NCBI RefSeq assembly: GCF_001586215.1
Contig: NZ_CP014634.1
Span: 1,736,001-1,800,000 of the forward strand
DNA: 64,000 nucleotides
Origin: Corynebacterium simulans
GTDB taxonomy: Bacteria > Actinomycetota > Actinomycetes > Mycobacteriales > Mycobacteriaceae
Direction: 5' to 3'
Shown here piece after piece: positions 9,799-18,869 of this stretch. A program made the translations under genes and the position numbers. The notes beneath the pieces are model-generated. The model was given only the letters and a program-made list of their open reading frames with translations. It ran no database searches and was not told the origin of the DNA. Within the stretch, counting starts at the first letter, position 1; every line of letters starts with the position of its first letter.

Positions 9799-11028
9799 GT
9801 GAGCGCCAAACCCGAATGGGCAGACAAGGATTATTATGCGGATCTGGGGGTCTCCTCGTCCGCTACGCCAGAAGAAATCAAGCGCAGCTACCGCAAGCTA
9901 GCGCGCGAAAACCACCCCGATACCAACCCGGATAACCCCGCGGCAGCCGATAAGTTTAAGCGCGCTGCCGAAGCCTATGATGTGCTTTCCGACGCCACGA
10001 TGCGTAAGGAATACGACCAGTTCAAGGCCATGCTGCGCAACGGCGGTGGGTTTGGACGGATGGGAGGCGCCGGGTTCCCCGGCGGGTTTCGATCTTCGCA
10101 CATGGGCCAAGGATCTGCGGAAGAATTCGACCTCTCCGACCTCTTCGGAGGAAGAACGCCTGGAGGAGCGGCTCAAGGCGGCGGTTTTGGGGATATCTTC
10201 GGTAGCGTTTTCAACCGCGGCGGTAGTGCTGGCCACACAGCTCGGCCGTCGCGGGGGGCCGACGTCGAAACGGAAATAACCCTCGAATTCCGGGAGGCTG
10301 CCACCGGCACCACTATCCCGCTGCAGCTAACTGGCGACGCCCCCTGCACCACGTGCCATGGCTCCGGTTCCAAGTCAGGTAAGACGAGCTCCTGCAAGAA
10401 CTGTAAAGGCACTGGCTTTACCTCTGAGAACCGCGGAACCTTCGGCTTCTCCGCGCCGTGCACTGAGTGTGGCGGCACCGGTCAGAAGATTGAGGATCCA
10501 TGCGCGGACTGCAATGGTTCCGGCACCGTGCACCGCACGCGCTCTATCACCGTGCGTATTCCGGCAGGCGTCATCGACGGCCAGAAAGTGCGCTTGGCCG
10601 GTCAGGGCGAGGCAGGCCCCAATGGCACGCCAGCGGGCGATCTCTTCGTCGCGGTGAAGGTAAAGCCGGACAAGATTTTCACCCGTGAGGGCGACGATTT
10701 GCATGTTACGGTGCCGGTTTCCTTCGCGGAATTGGCGTTGGGTGACACCATTACTGTGCCAACCCTGGATTCGCCGGTTCGCGTGAAAGTGCCGGCGGGC
10801 ACCCCCGATGGCCGTACGCTGCGCGTGCGCAATCGCGGCATCGAGAAGCGCGGCGGCAAGGCCGGCGACCTTCTGGTTACCGTCCAGGTCACCGTCCCGA
10901 CCCACCTTGATGGCGCCGCCACGAGTGCGCTGCGCACCTACGCGCAGGCGGAGCGCGACTCCGGTTTCGACCCGCGCGCGGGCTGGGAAGGCAACGTCGC
11001 CCATGGAAGCGCCGCAGGTAGCGCATAA
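9799..11028 (+). CDS. dnaJ: Chaperone DnaJ (Hsp40, type I)
   Basis: This 409-residue co-chaperone stimulates the DnaK ATPase and delivers substrates. Domains in order are the J domain with the essential HPD ([11 protein letters not shown], ~residue 38), a Gly/Phe-rich linker (~75-150), a zinc-binding domain with four CxxCxGxG modules ([32 protein letters not shown]), and the C-terminal substrate-binding beta domains. All zinc cysteines are present. The GTG start at 9799 is chosen because a strong GGAAGGAGGGG lies just upstream; an ATG at 9792 is out of frame. hspR follows after 15 nt, so they are in one operon. Confidence 0.96.
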   Translation: MSAKPEWADKDYYADLGVSSSATPEEIKRSYRKLARENHPDTNPDNPAAADKFKRAAEAYDVLSDATMRKEYDQFKAMLRNGGGFGRMGGAGFPGGFRSSHMGQGSAEEFDLSDLFGGRTPGGAAQGGGFGDIFGSVFNRGGSAGHTARPSRGADVETEITLEFREAATGTTIPLQLTGDAPCTTCHGSGSKSGKTSSCKNCKGTGFTSENRGTFGFSAPCTECGGTGQKIEDPCADCNGSGTVHRTRSITVRIPAGVIDGQKVRLAGQGEAGPNGTPAGDLFVAVKVKPDKIFTREGDDLHVTVPVSFAELALGDTITVPTLDSPVRVKVPAGTPDGRTLRVRNRGIEKRGGKAGDLLVTVQVTVPTHLDGAATSALRTYAQAERDSGFDPRAGWEGNVAHGSAAGSA

Positions 11029-11043
11029 AAGGAAGGTGCAACG

Positions 11044-11472
11044 ATGAGCAAGGAAAATCAGGCAGGGGCCAACGCGGTCTATGTCATCTCCGTTGCCGCT
11101 GAGCTGTCCGGAATGCACGCGCAGACCCTGCGCACCTACGATCGCATCGGCTTGGTCTCGCCCGCCCGTACTCAGGGCGGCGGGCGCCGCTACTCCGACC
11201 GTGACATCGAGTTGCTGCGCAAGATCCAGACTTTGTCGCACGACGAGGGCGTTAACCTCGCTGGAATCAAGTCCATCATTGAGCTGACCGAGGAGCGCGA
11301 CCAGCTAGAGGCCGAGCGCGATGCATTGCTCGCTGAGGTTCAGCAGCTGCGCGAACGGGTTGGTGAACGCCAGCCGCGCGGCGAGCTCGTGCACGTGCCG
11401 CGCTCGACGTCAGTGGTCATGTGGACCCCACGCCGCAGCCGCCGGCGCGTCGAAGCCGGCCACGAAGGCTAG
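11044..11472 (+). CDS. hspR: Heat-shock repressor HspR (MerR family)
   Basis: This 142-residue MerR-family repressor has an N-terminal winged helix-turn-helix (VAAELSGMHAQTLRTYDRIG, then GGRRYSDRDIELLRKI) and a coiled-coil dimerisation segment rich in Glu and Leu. HspR binds HAIR boxes, with DnaK as co-repressor in related actinobacteria. Boxes of this type are found upstream of dnaK (6877-7022) and clpB (16130-16196), so the operon is probably autoregulated. The ATG at 11044 follows AAGGAAGGTGCA. The stop shares the four bases CTAG (11469-11472) with the stop of the convergent hydrolase gene. Confidence 0.95.
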   Translation: MSKENQAGANAVYVISVAAELSGMHAQTLRTYDRIGLVSPARTQGGGRRYSDRDIELLRKIQTLSHDEGVNLAGIKSIIELTEERDQLEAERDALLAEVQQLRERVGERQPRGELVHVPRSTSVVMWTPRRSRRRVEAGHEG

Positions 11473-12635
11473 CTTTTAGCCTCCACAATCTTTCCGAGAC
11501 CCCGCAGAAATGCGGGGTCTTTGAAGTATGAGATGTGGTCTCCTGGCAGGCGGTTTGCGCCTGGTAGTGGGGAAGCCCCAAAGTTGGGAGTGCTCGGATC
11601 CGGGCCGTGAATGCCACCGCGCGGGCCGGTAACCACGCCGATGGGATCGTGCGCATTCGTTGCGGCCCAGCTGCGTGCCTGAATGTCATCGGCGCTTTCG
11701 GCGGTGGTGCCAGGGCTGCCCACGAAGACCACGTCTTCGGCCACGCCGGGCGCCTTCGCGGCTTTTCCTGCCACGACGGAACCATAGGAATAACCCACCA
11801 CTATCCGCTGTGAGCGGGAAAAGCGTTTGCCTAATGAGCGTTGAAAGCGGCGTAGGTCCTGCGCGCCACGTGCCGCCGGGGAATCGTGGCCTGCCTGTGC
11901 GAGGCTGTCTGGTGCGCGGTAGCCAATCCAGGCCACCGCGGGACCGCCCGTTGCACGCGCTACTGCCCGCGCGCGATCGATACTGCTTTGCCAGCCGGAC
12001 GGATCCGAAGAATGCACCCCGGAGACCACCGTGGAAACGCTCGCCGCGGAAGTGCCCAGCTGGCCGGGATCGACCAGTGCTGCAACGCGACCGGGCCCGG
12101 CTTCAAGCAGCTGCACGTCCGGATTGCTCTCCGCTAGCGCGACGGCCTCTGGCGGGGCGGTGCTCATAAGCATCTGGTGGATGGCCTCGATGGGTAGCTC
12201 CTCGTAATCCTCCAGATAGCCGCCGCCGGTGGGCAGCTCTGGCGTGCACAGCGCATCTATTTCTCGGGCGCATGCCCAATCCAGGCCGTCGCCCAAAGCA
12301 TCGAGCGCATTCAGCATCGCGCCTATCTGGCTGCTCCACGGTTCTATCTCATCCATCCGTGCTAGCAGGCGGGTGGCCTCGGCGCGCAATTGTTCGACCC
12401 GAGCCAGGATGGGCGCATAGGCGCGAAGAGTCTCTGCCGCAGCCTCCATGCTCTGAGCGGGTAGTTCGAGTTGTTCCGTGGTGTTTGTCAGCTGGGCGCG
12501 CGCGGCGTCGGCAAAAGCGCCAATTATTTCTAGGTCATGCCAACTATTGTGTAGTCCTTGTTTGAAAACGTGCAGGTTAGCAGCGCCAGACTGCATTTCT
12601 TGAGAGGCTAAATAAAGGCTTAGCGCGCGTCTCAC
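11469..12635 (-). CDS. Alpha/beta hydrolase of the DUF1023 type
   Basis: This 388-residue protein has a helical N-terminal half (~1-190) resembling an ESX/WXG-like secretion partner region. The C-terminal alpha/beta hydrolase domain has the nucleophile elbow GYSYGSVVAG (Ser in GxSxG), preceded by RSLGKRFSRSQRIVV, and a likely catalytic His in LPGDHISYF. DUF1023 hydrolases are common in actinobacteria; their substrates are mostly unknown. The ATG at 12635 overlaps the stop of the small upstream gene by 4 nt, so the two are co-translated. No signal peptide is seen. The 3' end doubles as the hspR terminator on the other strand. Confidence 0.75.
   Translation of the reverse strand: MRRALSLYLASQEMQSGAANLHVFKQGLHNSWHDLEIIGAFADAARAQLTNTTEQLELPAQSMEAAAETLRAYAPILARVEQLRAEATRLLARMDEIEPWSSQIGAMLNALDALGDGLDWACAREIDALCTPELPTGGGYLEDYEELPIEAIHQMLMSTAPPEAVALAESNPDVQLLEAGPGRVAALVDPGQLGTSAASVSTVVSGVHSSDPSGWQSSIDRARAVARATGGPAVAWIGYRAPDSLAQAGHDSPAARGAQDLRRFQRSLGKRFSRSQRIVVGYSYGSVVAGKAAKAPGVAEDVVFVGSPGTTAESADDIQARSWAATNAHDPIGVVTGPRGGIHGPDPSTPNFGASPLPGANRLPGDHISYFKDPAFLRGLGKIVEAKS
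11497..11522 (+). terminator. Terminator of the dnaK-hspR operon, inside the convergent hydrolase gene
   Basis: AGACCCCGCA, loop GAAA and TGCGGGGTCT form a perfect 10-bp stem with a stable tetraloop, followed by TT. It starts 25 nt after the hspR stop and lies within the last codons of the minus-strand hydrolase gene, where the same bases encode the KDPAFLRGLGK region. On the plus strand it looks like an intrinsic terminator with a short T-tract. Confidence 0.7.
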
Positions 12636-12892
12636 GGCAGCCCTCCGTCCAGCTTGTTGGCTAGGGAGGCATCGATTTTTCTGCTGTGCCTGATGAACTC
12701 ATCGAGGTCTTGGAGCATGGCGTCGTGTTGCTTAGCGTTAGCGGCAAGCTGACCGTCCCAGTGTTTTGCCACGCGCGCTAGGGCGCTGGCCGTGCGCGGA
12801 TACTCGGGCGGCGGCGGGGTAGTGAAGCGGTGCCTTTGGCCCATGTGGGAGCGGATGGTGTTGCGTGCGTTGTCAGCGATGTAGAAATCCAT
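12632..12892 (-). CDS. Small helical protein, partner of the DUF1023 hydrolase
   Basis: This 86-residue protein is not recognised as a known family. It is predicted mostly helical and polar, with a single tryptophan in RVAKHWDGQLAANAKQHDAM and a Pro-rich turn (TTPPPPEYP) at ~25-33. The size, the central W and the 4-nt overlap with a DUF1023 hydrolase suggest a WXG100/ESX-like partner, but a clear W-x-G motif is not present (it reads W-D-G). The ATG at 12892 is the only plausible start. Function is inferred from context only. Confidence 0.6.
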   Translation of the reverse strand: MDFYIADNARNTIRSHMGQRHRFTTPPPPEYPRTASALARVAKHWDGQLAANAKQHDAMLQDLDEFIRHSRKIDASLANKLDGGLP

Positions 12893-12994
12893 ACCTCAAG
12901 CTTTGTGGGCCAAGTTCAGTAATTTCTAGACCCAATTTCTGATTAGGGCGAAATCTGTGGATAACTCATCGCGACTCGGCTAGTTTGGGGTGTC

Positions 12995-13804
12995 ATGTTG
13001 GTAGCAGCAGTGCAAATTTTGACCGGCGGTAACCTCGAGGAGAACCTTGAGCTGGCCGTGGAGAAGATCCGTGAGGCCGCTGAGAATGGTGCGCAACTGA
13101 TCGTGTTGCCTGAGGCCACGTCCCAGGCCTTCGGGGCTGGCCGCTTAGACGAGCAGGCCCAGGGCCTTGATGGTTCCTTCGTCACCACCATCCGTGCGGT
13201 AGCGCAGCAGCTGGGGGTCACCGTCGTGCTTGGCATGTTCAGCCCAGCGGACACCGTTGAGCGTGATGGCAAGACCATCAACCGCGTGAGCAACACCGCG
13301 CTCATCGCGGGCCCGGACGTTCTTGGCGGTTACGACAAAATCCACACTTATGACGCCTTCAATTACAAGGAATCCGATACCGTGCGCGCGGGTGAGGCGC
13401 TCGTGGCTTTCGACGTCGCGGGCATTACCGTTGGCGTGGCCACCTGTTATGACATCCGCTTCCCAGAGCAGTTCAAGGAGCTGGCTCGCCAGGGCGCGCA
13501 GGTAATCGTCGTTCCTACTAGCTGGGCTGACGGTCCCGGCAAGCTGGAGCAGTGGCGTCTGCTCACCGCGGCGCGTGCTCTAGACTCCACCTCTTATATC
13601 GTGGCTGCGGGCCAAGCCCGTCCAGGCGGCGCGGAGATGGCTGGCCAAGACTCTGGTCCCACCGGCATTGGCCATTCAGTAGTTGTAGCCCCCGATGGCA
13701 CCCGCGTAGTCGAGGCCGGCTACGAGCCGGAGATCATCTACGCCGAGATCGACTCCGACCTCGTTGCCCTGACCCGCAAAGCGCTGCCGGTCCTCGAGGC
13801 TTAA
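12995..13804 (+). CDS. Carbon-nitrogen hydrolase (nitrilase superfamily, Nit-like)
   Basis: This 269-residue amidase of the nitrilase superfamily has the Glu-Lys-Cys triad visible: VLPEATSQAF (Glu), GGYDKIHTYD (Lys) and GVATCYDIRFPEQF (Cys). C-terminal motifs (VPTSWADGPGKLEQW, YIVAAGQARP) match the Nit/omega-amidase branch, which may repair deaminated glutathione or hydrolyse 2-oxoamides; the exact substrate is unknown. The ATG at 12995 has no Shine-Dalgarno site but TAGTTT (12981-12986) ends 8 nt upstream, so a leaderless mRNA is likely. The stop overlaps the convergent globin-reductase gene by 4 nt. Confidence 0.85.
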   Translation: MLVAAVQILTGGNLEENLELAVEKIREAAENGAQLIVLPEATSQAFGAGRLDEQAQGLDGSFVTTIRAVAQQLGVTVVLGMFSPADTVERDGKTINRVSNTALIAGPDVLGGYDKIHTYDAFNYKESDTVRAGEALVAFDVAGITVGVATCYDIRFPEQFKELARQGAQVIVVPTSWADGPGKLEQWRLLTAARALDSTSYIVAAGQARPGGAEMAGQDSGPTGIGHSVVVAPDGTRVVEAGYEPEIIYAEIDSDLVALTRKALPVLEA

Positions 13805-15048
13805 GTTTGCGTCCACTCCGACTTCTTCCAGGCCGCCCACGCATCCCAGTCCTCCCAGCCGTCTAGGTCTGCGGCGGATGCGGCCCACTCGTGGCCGCGC
13901 TGCCAGGATTGGGCGTGGATATTGCCAGCTGGGATGCCGGCTGCTAGGAGGGATTCGCGTGCCACCTCGACTCGGTCGGCGGGGCCTACCAAGATGAAGC
14001 GCTTGTCCTTGGCTCCGTCCTTCTCGTGGTCCTTCTCGTGGCGTAGCACCACGGCGATTGGGTCTTGGGATTCGCCGGCGGTTTCGGATGCGAAGCCCTC
14101 TGCCTGCGGCTGCGCGCCGAGCAGCCAGGGATCCTGCTCGCTGCGGGAAATGCTATGAAACGAAAGCTCAGGCAAGAGGGCCTGGAGATTAGCCTGGAAG
14201 TGGGTGTCGTAGTGTTCGCCAGGGGAAGAAGCCACGCTGTAGACGCTGAGGTTCTTCGGCACTTCGCCGGCAGCCAAGCAATCTAGGAGAGCGGCGCGGG
14301 CGCCCGCCCATCCCGTGCCGAAGCTTATGAGCGCGGTGGCCTTGCCGTCGTGCAAGTTCGGAAAGTTTCCGGCAGGGTTACCCAGGGTCCACCAATCGCC
14401 GGGCTTTGCCTTGGCCAGCATAGAGGAGGCGTCGCCAGCCAGCGCAATGTGGAAGAGCAGCTGGCCCGTAGTGTCCGCCGGATGCGCCGGGGTCAGCATG
14501 CGCCAGGTGCCGGGCAGCAGCTGCGAGGTGATGGGAAAATGCTGGCCCGCCTCGTATTCGATGGGCGCACCGGATTCCAGCCGCACCACCGCAGTATTGC
14601 GGTTGGGGTGTTCTACGGCGACTACCTGCGCGCTGTGGGCCGGGGCGATGCCGGCGATGTCGGCAGCATGCGCCGCCTGTGCCATCGTGGTGCACACAGT
14701 GTGGACGGCGCGCTTTGCCACCACTAGCTGGTGCTGAGTCAGTCCCAACGCGATAAACCCCTCGTTCAGGGAGGCCTCGAACTTGGGATAAATCTCTGTG
14801 GGGAAGCCGTGGCGGCGGTGCTCCTTGCCTAGCTCGCGGACGCGCTCGATGGTCTCTTCTGGGAGGAAGCCGGCATCGTCAGCCGCATCCAATATCCACG
14901 CCACTGCAGGCGCCAGTGCCGGGTGGGTATCACGCATGGATAGAGCGAAGATTTGGCGCGACTCCGCGACGGTGGCAAAGAAGTGCTGATGCACCGCATC
15001 GCGGTAATCGTCAGCGTGCCTGCGGATGTGTTCGCCCAATTCCTTCAT
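13801..15048 (-). CDS. Flavohemoprotein-like globin/FAD/NAD(P) oxidoreductase
   Basis: This 415-residue protein has an N-terminal globin-type domain (~1-135), with the likely proximal heme His in LGKEHRRHGFPTEIYP, and a ferredoxin reductase-like C-terminal half. Flavohemoproteins oxidise nitric oxide to nitrate using NAD(P)H. The match is divergent: the B10 Tyr expected in HFYxxMF is Phe (HFFATVA), the FAD motif RxYS reads RMLT, and the NAD-binding glycine motif appears as SFGTGWAGARA. It may therefore not be a standard NO dioxygenase. The 3' end overlaps the nitrilase stop by 4 nt. The ATG at 15048 starts the globin domain directly. Confidence 0.75.
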   Translation of the reverse strand: MKELGEHIRRHADDYRDAVHQHFFATVAESRQIFALSMRDTHPALAPAVAWILDAADDAGFLPEETIERVRELGKEHRRHGFPTEIYPKFEASLNEGFIALGLTQHQLVVAKRAVHTVCTTMAQAAHAADIAGIAPAHSAQVVAVEHPNRNTAVVRLESGAPIEYEAGQHFPITSQLLPGTWRMLTPAHPADTTGQLLFHIALAGDASSMLAKAKPGDWWTLGNPAGNFPNLHDGKATALISFGTGWAGARAALLDCLAAGEVPKNLSVYSVASSPGEHYDTHFQANLQALLPELSFHSISRSEQDPWLLGAQPQAEGFASETAGESQDPIAVVLRHEKDHEKDGAKDKRFILVGPADRVEVARESLLAAGIPAGNIHAQSWQRGHEWAASAADLDGWEDWDAWAAWKKSEWTQT

Positions 15049-15132
15049 GCTGGCCCATCCTACTTGCCCGCGGCCGCGGGCGATCTGGTTTAGGGAAGCC
15101 GCTTCGAGGTGGCTTCTCCGTATGATGAGCGC

Positions 15133-15957
15133 ATGGAGGTCGCACTACCGCACGAAGTTCGTCGAGCGGGCCGTTCGTATCTGGACGCCGCCGATCGGCT
15201 GCTGCCTGGAGCGATCACGGGTGTCGTGGTGGGCGGTTCTGTTGCGCTGGGTGCGTATCGCCCGAAGGCCAGCGACATCGACCTGATCGCCACGCTTGAT
15301 GACGCCTGGCGGGAGCGCTCCGACCTGATCCCACGCCTGCGCGCTCTGCACCTCTCCCAGCTCCCGCGGCTGCTCGGGCGAGCTGTTCGAGGAATGGGCA
15401 TCAGCGCGTGCTGCAACACCTCGTTCGTGTGGGACTCGGAGATCACGCGCCCTGTGACACAGATCGAGCCGATCGCTTCCCACGTGGGCGAGATCTTCAA
15501 CCCCAGGGGCGCGTTCGATGTGAATCCCGTGATCTGGCACGAGCTCGAGCACGGCGGCATCGCGCTACGGGGAGGGGACGTCTCGACCTGGGGCCTAGAC
15601 CCGCAGCCCGACGAGCTCCGGCCATGGACCCTGAACAACCTGCTGGGGTACTGGAAGCCGCTGATGCTGCGCACCGAGAGAGGGCGTGGAGCCCTCGGAG
15701 CCGGGAGGGTTCAATGGCGGCTCCTCGGACCTGCGCGGATGCACGCGACGCTCACGACGGGTGAGGTCATCAGCAAGCAGGAGGCCGGAGCGCGTGCTCT
15801 CGGATTGTTCCCTCATCACGCACCGATCCTCGGCGTAGCACTTGCTCATCTCAGCGGAGAGAATGCTCCAAGCGCTCCACCGAAAAGCGAATGGCGACGA
15901 CTGACTGCCGTCTGCATGCGCGAGATCATCTCCAGGTCGGAGCAGCTTCCGAGCTGA
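15133..15957 (+). CDS. Nucleotidyltransferase-domain protein (aminoglycoside adenylyltransferase-like)
   Basis: About 274 residues. The N-terminal polymerase-beta-like nucleotidyltransferase motif is clear: VVVGGSVALGAY then KASDIDLIATLDD, giving the GS motif and the metal-binding D-x-D. The C-terminal part is helical, as in ANT(3'')-type enzymes that adenylate streptomycin/spectinomycin, but similarity is too distant to claim a resistance phenotype. The ATG at 15133 is chosen because TATGAT (15121-15126) is a good -10 ending 6 nt before it; an in-frame GTG at 15109 is possible. Codon use (many TCG, GATC and CTCG contexts) differs from neighbours. With the remnant at 15962-16096 this suggests acquisition from another actinobacterium. 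Confidence 0.7.
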   Translation: MEVALPHEVRRAGRSYLDAADRLLPGAITGVVVGGSVALGAYRPKASDIDLIATLDDAWRERSDLIPRLRALHLSQLPRLLGRAVRGMGISACCNTSFVWDSEITRPVTQIEPIASHVGEIFNPRGAFDVNPVIWHELEHGGIALRGGDVSTWGLDPQPDELRPWTLNNLLGYWKPLMLRTERGRGALGAGRVQWRLLGPARMHATLTTGEVISKQEAGARALGLFPHHAPILGVALAHLSGENAPSAPPKSEWRRLTAVCMREIISRSEQLPS

Positions 15958-15961
15958 ACTT

Positions 15962-16096
15962 GACGCCACCTTCGGCCTGTTTCTGGCGCTAACTCGCGAC
16001 GGGCTGGTGGAGCTGGGGATTGAGCCGGAAGGCCAGGTGGCCTACGTCTGGAACCTCGCACGATTGTGCGGTTTCCCTTTTCTATGCGGTGCCTAA
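15962..16096 (+). pseudogene. 3' remnant of a disrupted gene
   Basis: An open frame of 44 codons without a start runs from just after the nucleotidyltransferase stop to a TAA at 16094-16096. It reads like real protein (LFLALTRDGLVELGIEPEG, then VAYVWNLARLCGFPF). The family is not recognised. It may be the tail of a resident gene replaced or interrupted by the nucleotidyltransferase segment. Nothing else is seen between it and the clpB promoter. Confidence 0.45.
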
Positions 16097-16129
16097 GTGC
16101 TCAGCGAAGCGATTAAACGGCAAGGAAAA

Positions 16130-16206
16130 CTTGAGTCTGCTACGCTCAGGCAGGGAAGAAAAGAAAATTTGAAGTTGAGTGGAACAAACTCAACTTTGGA
16201 TGCGTT
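16130..16206 (+). promoter_or_regulatory. clpB promoter: two HAIR boxes and a SigH-like promoter
   Basis: Two HspR-type inverted repeats are present: CTTGAGT-N7-GCTCAGG (16130-16150) and AAGTTGAGT-N7-ACTCAACTT (16172-16196, 9-bp perfect arms). The 7-nt spacer of the second is GGAACAA, whose GGAAC (16181-16185) lies exactly 18 nt before GTT (16204-16206). This is the same GGAAC-N18-GTT spacing as upstream of dnaK. HspR binding would therefore cover the -35 of a SigH-type promoter. The clpB ATG is ~50 nt downstream. Confidence 0.8.
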
Positions 16207-16260
16207 GTTGTAAATATCAGGCAATAAACCTTCTAATAAACAACTTCCAAGGAGGAAGCA

Positions 16261-18822
16261 ATGAGTGCTTTCAACCCCACCACCAAGACCCAAGAGGCCT
16301 TACAGCAGGCGCTGCAGACCGCCTCTTCCAACGGCAATCCGGACATTCGCCCGGCGCACCTACTAGCGGCCATCCTTAGCCAAGAAGACGGCATCGCCGC
16401 ACCGGTCCTCAAGGCCACCGGCGTCGATCCGGAAACCGTGCTCAAGGAGGCGCGCGCACTTGTGGATTCCTATCCCAAGGCTGAGGGCTCTGGGATGGCG
16501 AACCCGAACTTTAACCGCGACGGTCTCAACGTCTTGACCCGCGCGCAGGAGCTGGCGGGCGAATTGGGCGATGAGTACGTCTCCACCGAGGTTCTTCTCG
16601 CTGCTATCGCCGGCTCTAAGACTGACGCCGCCGAGCTGCTTACCGGCCGCGGCGCTACCTTTGATGCGCTGAAGGGCGCTTTCCCTTCGGTGCGCGGGGC
16701 CGCGAAGGTCACCTCTGAGAACCCAGAGGAGCAGTTCCAGGCGCTGGAGAAGTACGCCACCGACCTAACCGCCCGTGCGCGGGAGGGCAAGATTGACCCG
16801 GTTATCGGCCGCGACCAGGAAATTCGCCGCGTCGTGCAGGTGCTTTCCCGCCGCACAAAGAACAACCCAGTCCTTATCGGTGAGCCGGGCGTGGGCAAGA
16901 CCGCCATCGTGGAGGGCCTGGCTCGCCGCATCGTGGCACGCGACGTCCCGGAGTCCCTCAAGGGCAAGACCTTGCTGAGCCTCGACTTGGGCTCCATGGT
17001 CGCCGGCGCGAAGTACCGGGGCGAGTTCGAGGAGCGCTTGAAGGCAGTGCTGGATGAGATCAAGGCCTCGGAAGGCCAGATCATCACCTTCATCGACGAG
17101 CTGCACACCATCGTCGGCGCGGGCGCCACGGGCGAGGGTTCCATGGACGCTGGCAACATGATTAAGCCGATGCTGGCCCGCGGTGAGCTGCGCCTGGTGG
17201 GCGCTACCACCTTGGACGAGTACCGCAAGTACATCGAGAAGGACGCCGCTTTGGAGCGCCGCTTCCAGCAGGTCTATGCGGCTGAGCCCTCTGTTGAAGA
17301 TACCGTGGGCATCCTGCGTGGCCTGAAGGAGCGCTACGAGGTCCACCACGGTGTGCGCATCATGGACTCCGCGCTGGTTTCTGCAGCTGAGCTGTCTAAT
17401 CGCTACATCACCAATCGCTTCCTGCCAGACAAGGCAATCGACTTGGTCGACGAGGCTGGTTCCCGCCTGCGCATGGAGATTGACTCCTCCCCGCAGGAGA
17501 TCGACGAGTTGGAGCGCGTCGTGCGCCGAATGGAGATCGAGGAGCTGGCGCTGAAGAAGGAAAAGGACGCCGCCAGCCAGGACCGTCTGAGCAAGCTGCA
17601 GCAGGAGCTTGCCGACGAACGCGAAAAGCTCGGGGAGCTCAAGGCTCGCTGGGCCAACGAGAAGAAGGCTATCGATGAAGTCCAGCACGCCAAGGAGGAG
17701 TTGGAGGATCTGAAGCGCCAGGCCGAGATTGCCGAGCGCGACGGTGACTACGAGAAGACTTCCGAGCTGCGTTATGGTCGCATTCCCGAGTTGGAGAAGC
17801 AGCTTGCCGACGCCGAGGTGCGCGCCAACGCACAGTCCAACACCATGCTGGTAGAGGAGGTCACCCCAGACACCATCGCTGAGGTGGTTTCCGCGTGGAC
17901 CGGCATTCCGGCCGGCAAGATGCTGCAGGGTGAGACCCAGAAGCTGCTCAACATGGAGGCCGAGCTAGGCCGCCGCGTGGTGGGTCAGAAAGAAGCGGTC
18001 AAGGCCGTCTCCGATGCCGTGCGTCGCGCCCGTGCGGGCGTTGCGGACCCGGATCGTCCGACCGGCTCCTTCCTCTTCCTTGGGCCTACGGGCGTGGGTA
18101 AGACGGAGCTGGCCAAGGCTCTGGCGGACTTCCTCTTCGACGATGAGTCCGCGATGGTGCGCATCGACATGTCTGAGTACGGGGAGAAGCACTCCGTGGC
18201 TCGCCTCGTCGGTGCCCCTCCGGGATACGTTGGTTACGATGCCGGCGGCCAGCTCACTGAGGCTGTGCGTCGCCGTCCGTACACGCTCGTGCTTTTCGAC
18301 GAAGTGGAAAAGGCGCACCAGGACGTCTTCGACGTTCTGCTGCAGGTCCTCGATGAGGGCCGCCTGACCGACGGCCAGGGCCGCACCGTGGACTTCCGCA
18401 ACACTGTCATCATCCTGACCTCGAACCTCGGTGCCGGTGGCACCAAGGAGGAGGTCATGGAGGCCGTCAAGCGCAACTTCAAGCCGGAGTTCATCAACCG
18501 TCTCGATGACGTCGTGATGTTCGAGTCCCTGTCCTCGGAGCTGCTGGCCGGCATCGTCGACATCCAGCTCGATGCTCTGGCATCGAGGTTGCGAGGGCGC
18601 CGCCTGAACCTGCAGGTTTCCGACGCCGCGAAGCTGTGGCTCGCCGAGCGCGGCTACGACCCTGCTTACGGCGCCCGCCCGCTGCGCCGCCTGGTGCAGC
18701 AGGCCATCGGTGACCAACTCGCCCGCCAGCTTTTGGCCGGCGAGGTCATGGACGGCGACACCGTCCACGTTGACGTCGCTGACGGCGGCGAGCACCTGGA
18801 GCTCAATAGCAAGCGCGGCTAA
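16261..18822 (+). CDS. clpB: ATP-dependent disaggregase ClpB
   Basis: This 853-residue AAA+ chaperone dissolves protein aggregates together with DnaK. Domains in order are the N-domain ([17 protein letters not shown]), AAA-1 with Walker A GEPGVGKT (~208) and Walker B FIDELHT, the coiled-coil middle domain (~400-530, rich in Glu, Lys and Leu) that docks DnaK, and AAA-2 with Walker A GPTGVGKT (~608), Walker [11 protein letters not shown] and the sensor region [12 protein letters not shown]. All motifs are intact and length is normal. The ATG is preceded by CAAGGAGGAAGCA. The promoter shares HspR/SigH logic with dnaK. Confidence 0.98.
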   Translation: MSAFNPTTKTQEALQQALQTASSNGNPDIRPAHLLAAILSQEDGIAAPVLKATGVDPETVLKEARALVDSYPKAEGSGMANPNFNRDGLNVLTRAQELAGELGDEYVSTEVLLAAIAGSKTDAAELLTGRGATFDALKGAFPSVRGAAKVTSENPEEQFQALEKYATDLTARAREGKIDPVIGRDQEIRRVVQVLSRRTKNNPVLIGEPGVGKTAIVEGLARRIVARDVPESLKGKTLLSLDLGSMVAGAKYRGEFEERLKAVLDEIKASEGQIITFIDELHTIVGAGATGEGSMDAGNMIKPMLARGELRLVGATTLDEYRKYIEKDAALERRFQQVYAAEPSVEDTVGILRGLKERYEVHHGVRIMDSALVSAAELSNRYITNRFLPDKAIDLVDEAGSRLRMEIDSSPQEIDELERVVRRMEIEELALKKEKDAASQDRLSKLQQELADEREKLGELKARWANEKKAIDEVQHAKEELEDLKRQAEIAERDGDYEKTSELRYGRIPELEKQLADAEVRANAQSNTMLVEEVTPDTIAEVVSAWTGIPAGKMLQGETQKLLNMEAELGRRVVGQKEAVKAVSDAVRRARAGVADPDRPTGSFLFLGPTGVGKTELAKALADFLFDDESAMVRIDMSEYGEKHSVARLVGAPPGYVGYDAGGQLTEAVRRRPYTLVLFDEVEKAHQDVFDVLLQVLDEGRLTDGQGRTVDFRNTVIILTSNLGAGGTKEEVMEAVKRNFKPEFINRLDDVVMFESLSSELLAGIVDIQLDALASRLRGRRLNLQVSDAAKLWLAERGYDPAYGARPLRRLVQQAIGDQLARQLLAGEVMDGDTVHVDVADGGEHLELNSKRG

Positions 18823-18869
18823 CCTGCGTAAGAAGCGCCGAAGTGCTCATGGCCCTAGAATCTAGAGCC

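Noticed and set aside
15133..16096. Possible transposon or integron cassette carrying the nucleotidyltransferase
   Set aside because: No transposase, terminal inverted repeats, target-site duplication or attC-like site could be found at the edges.
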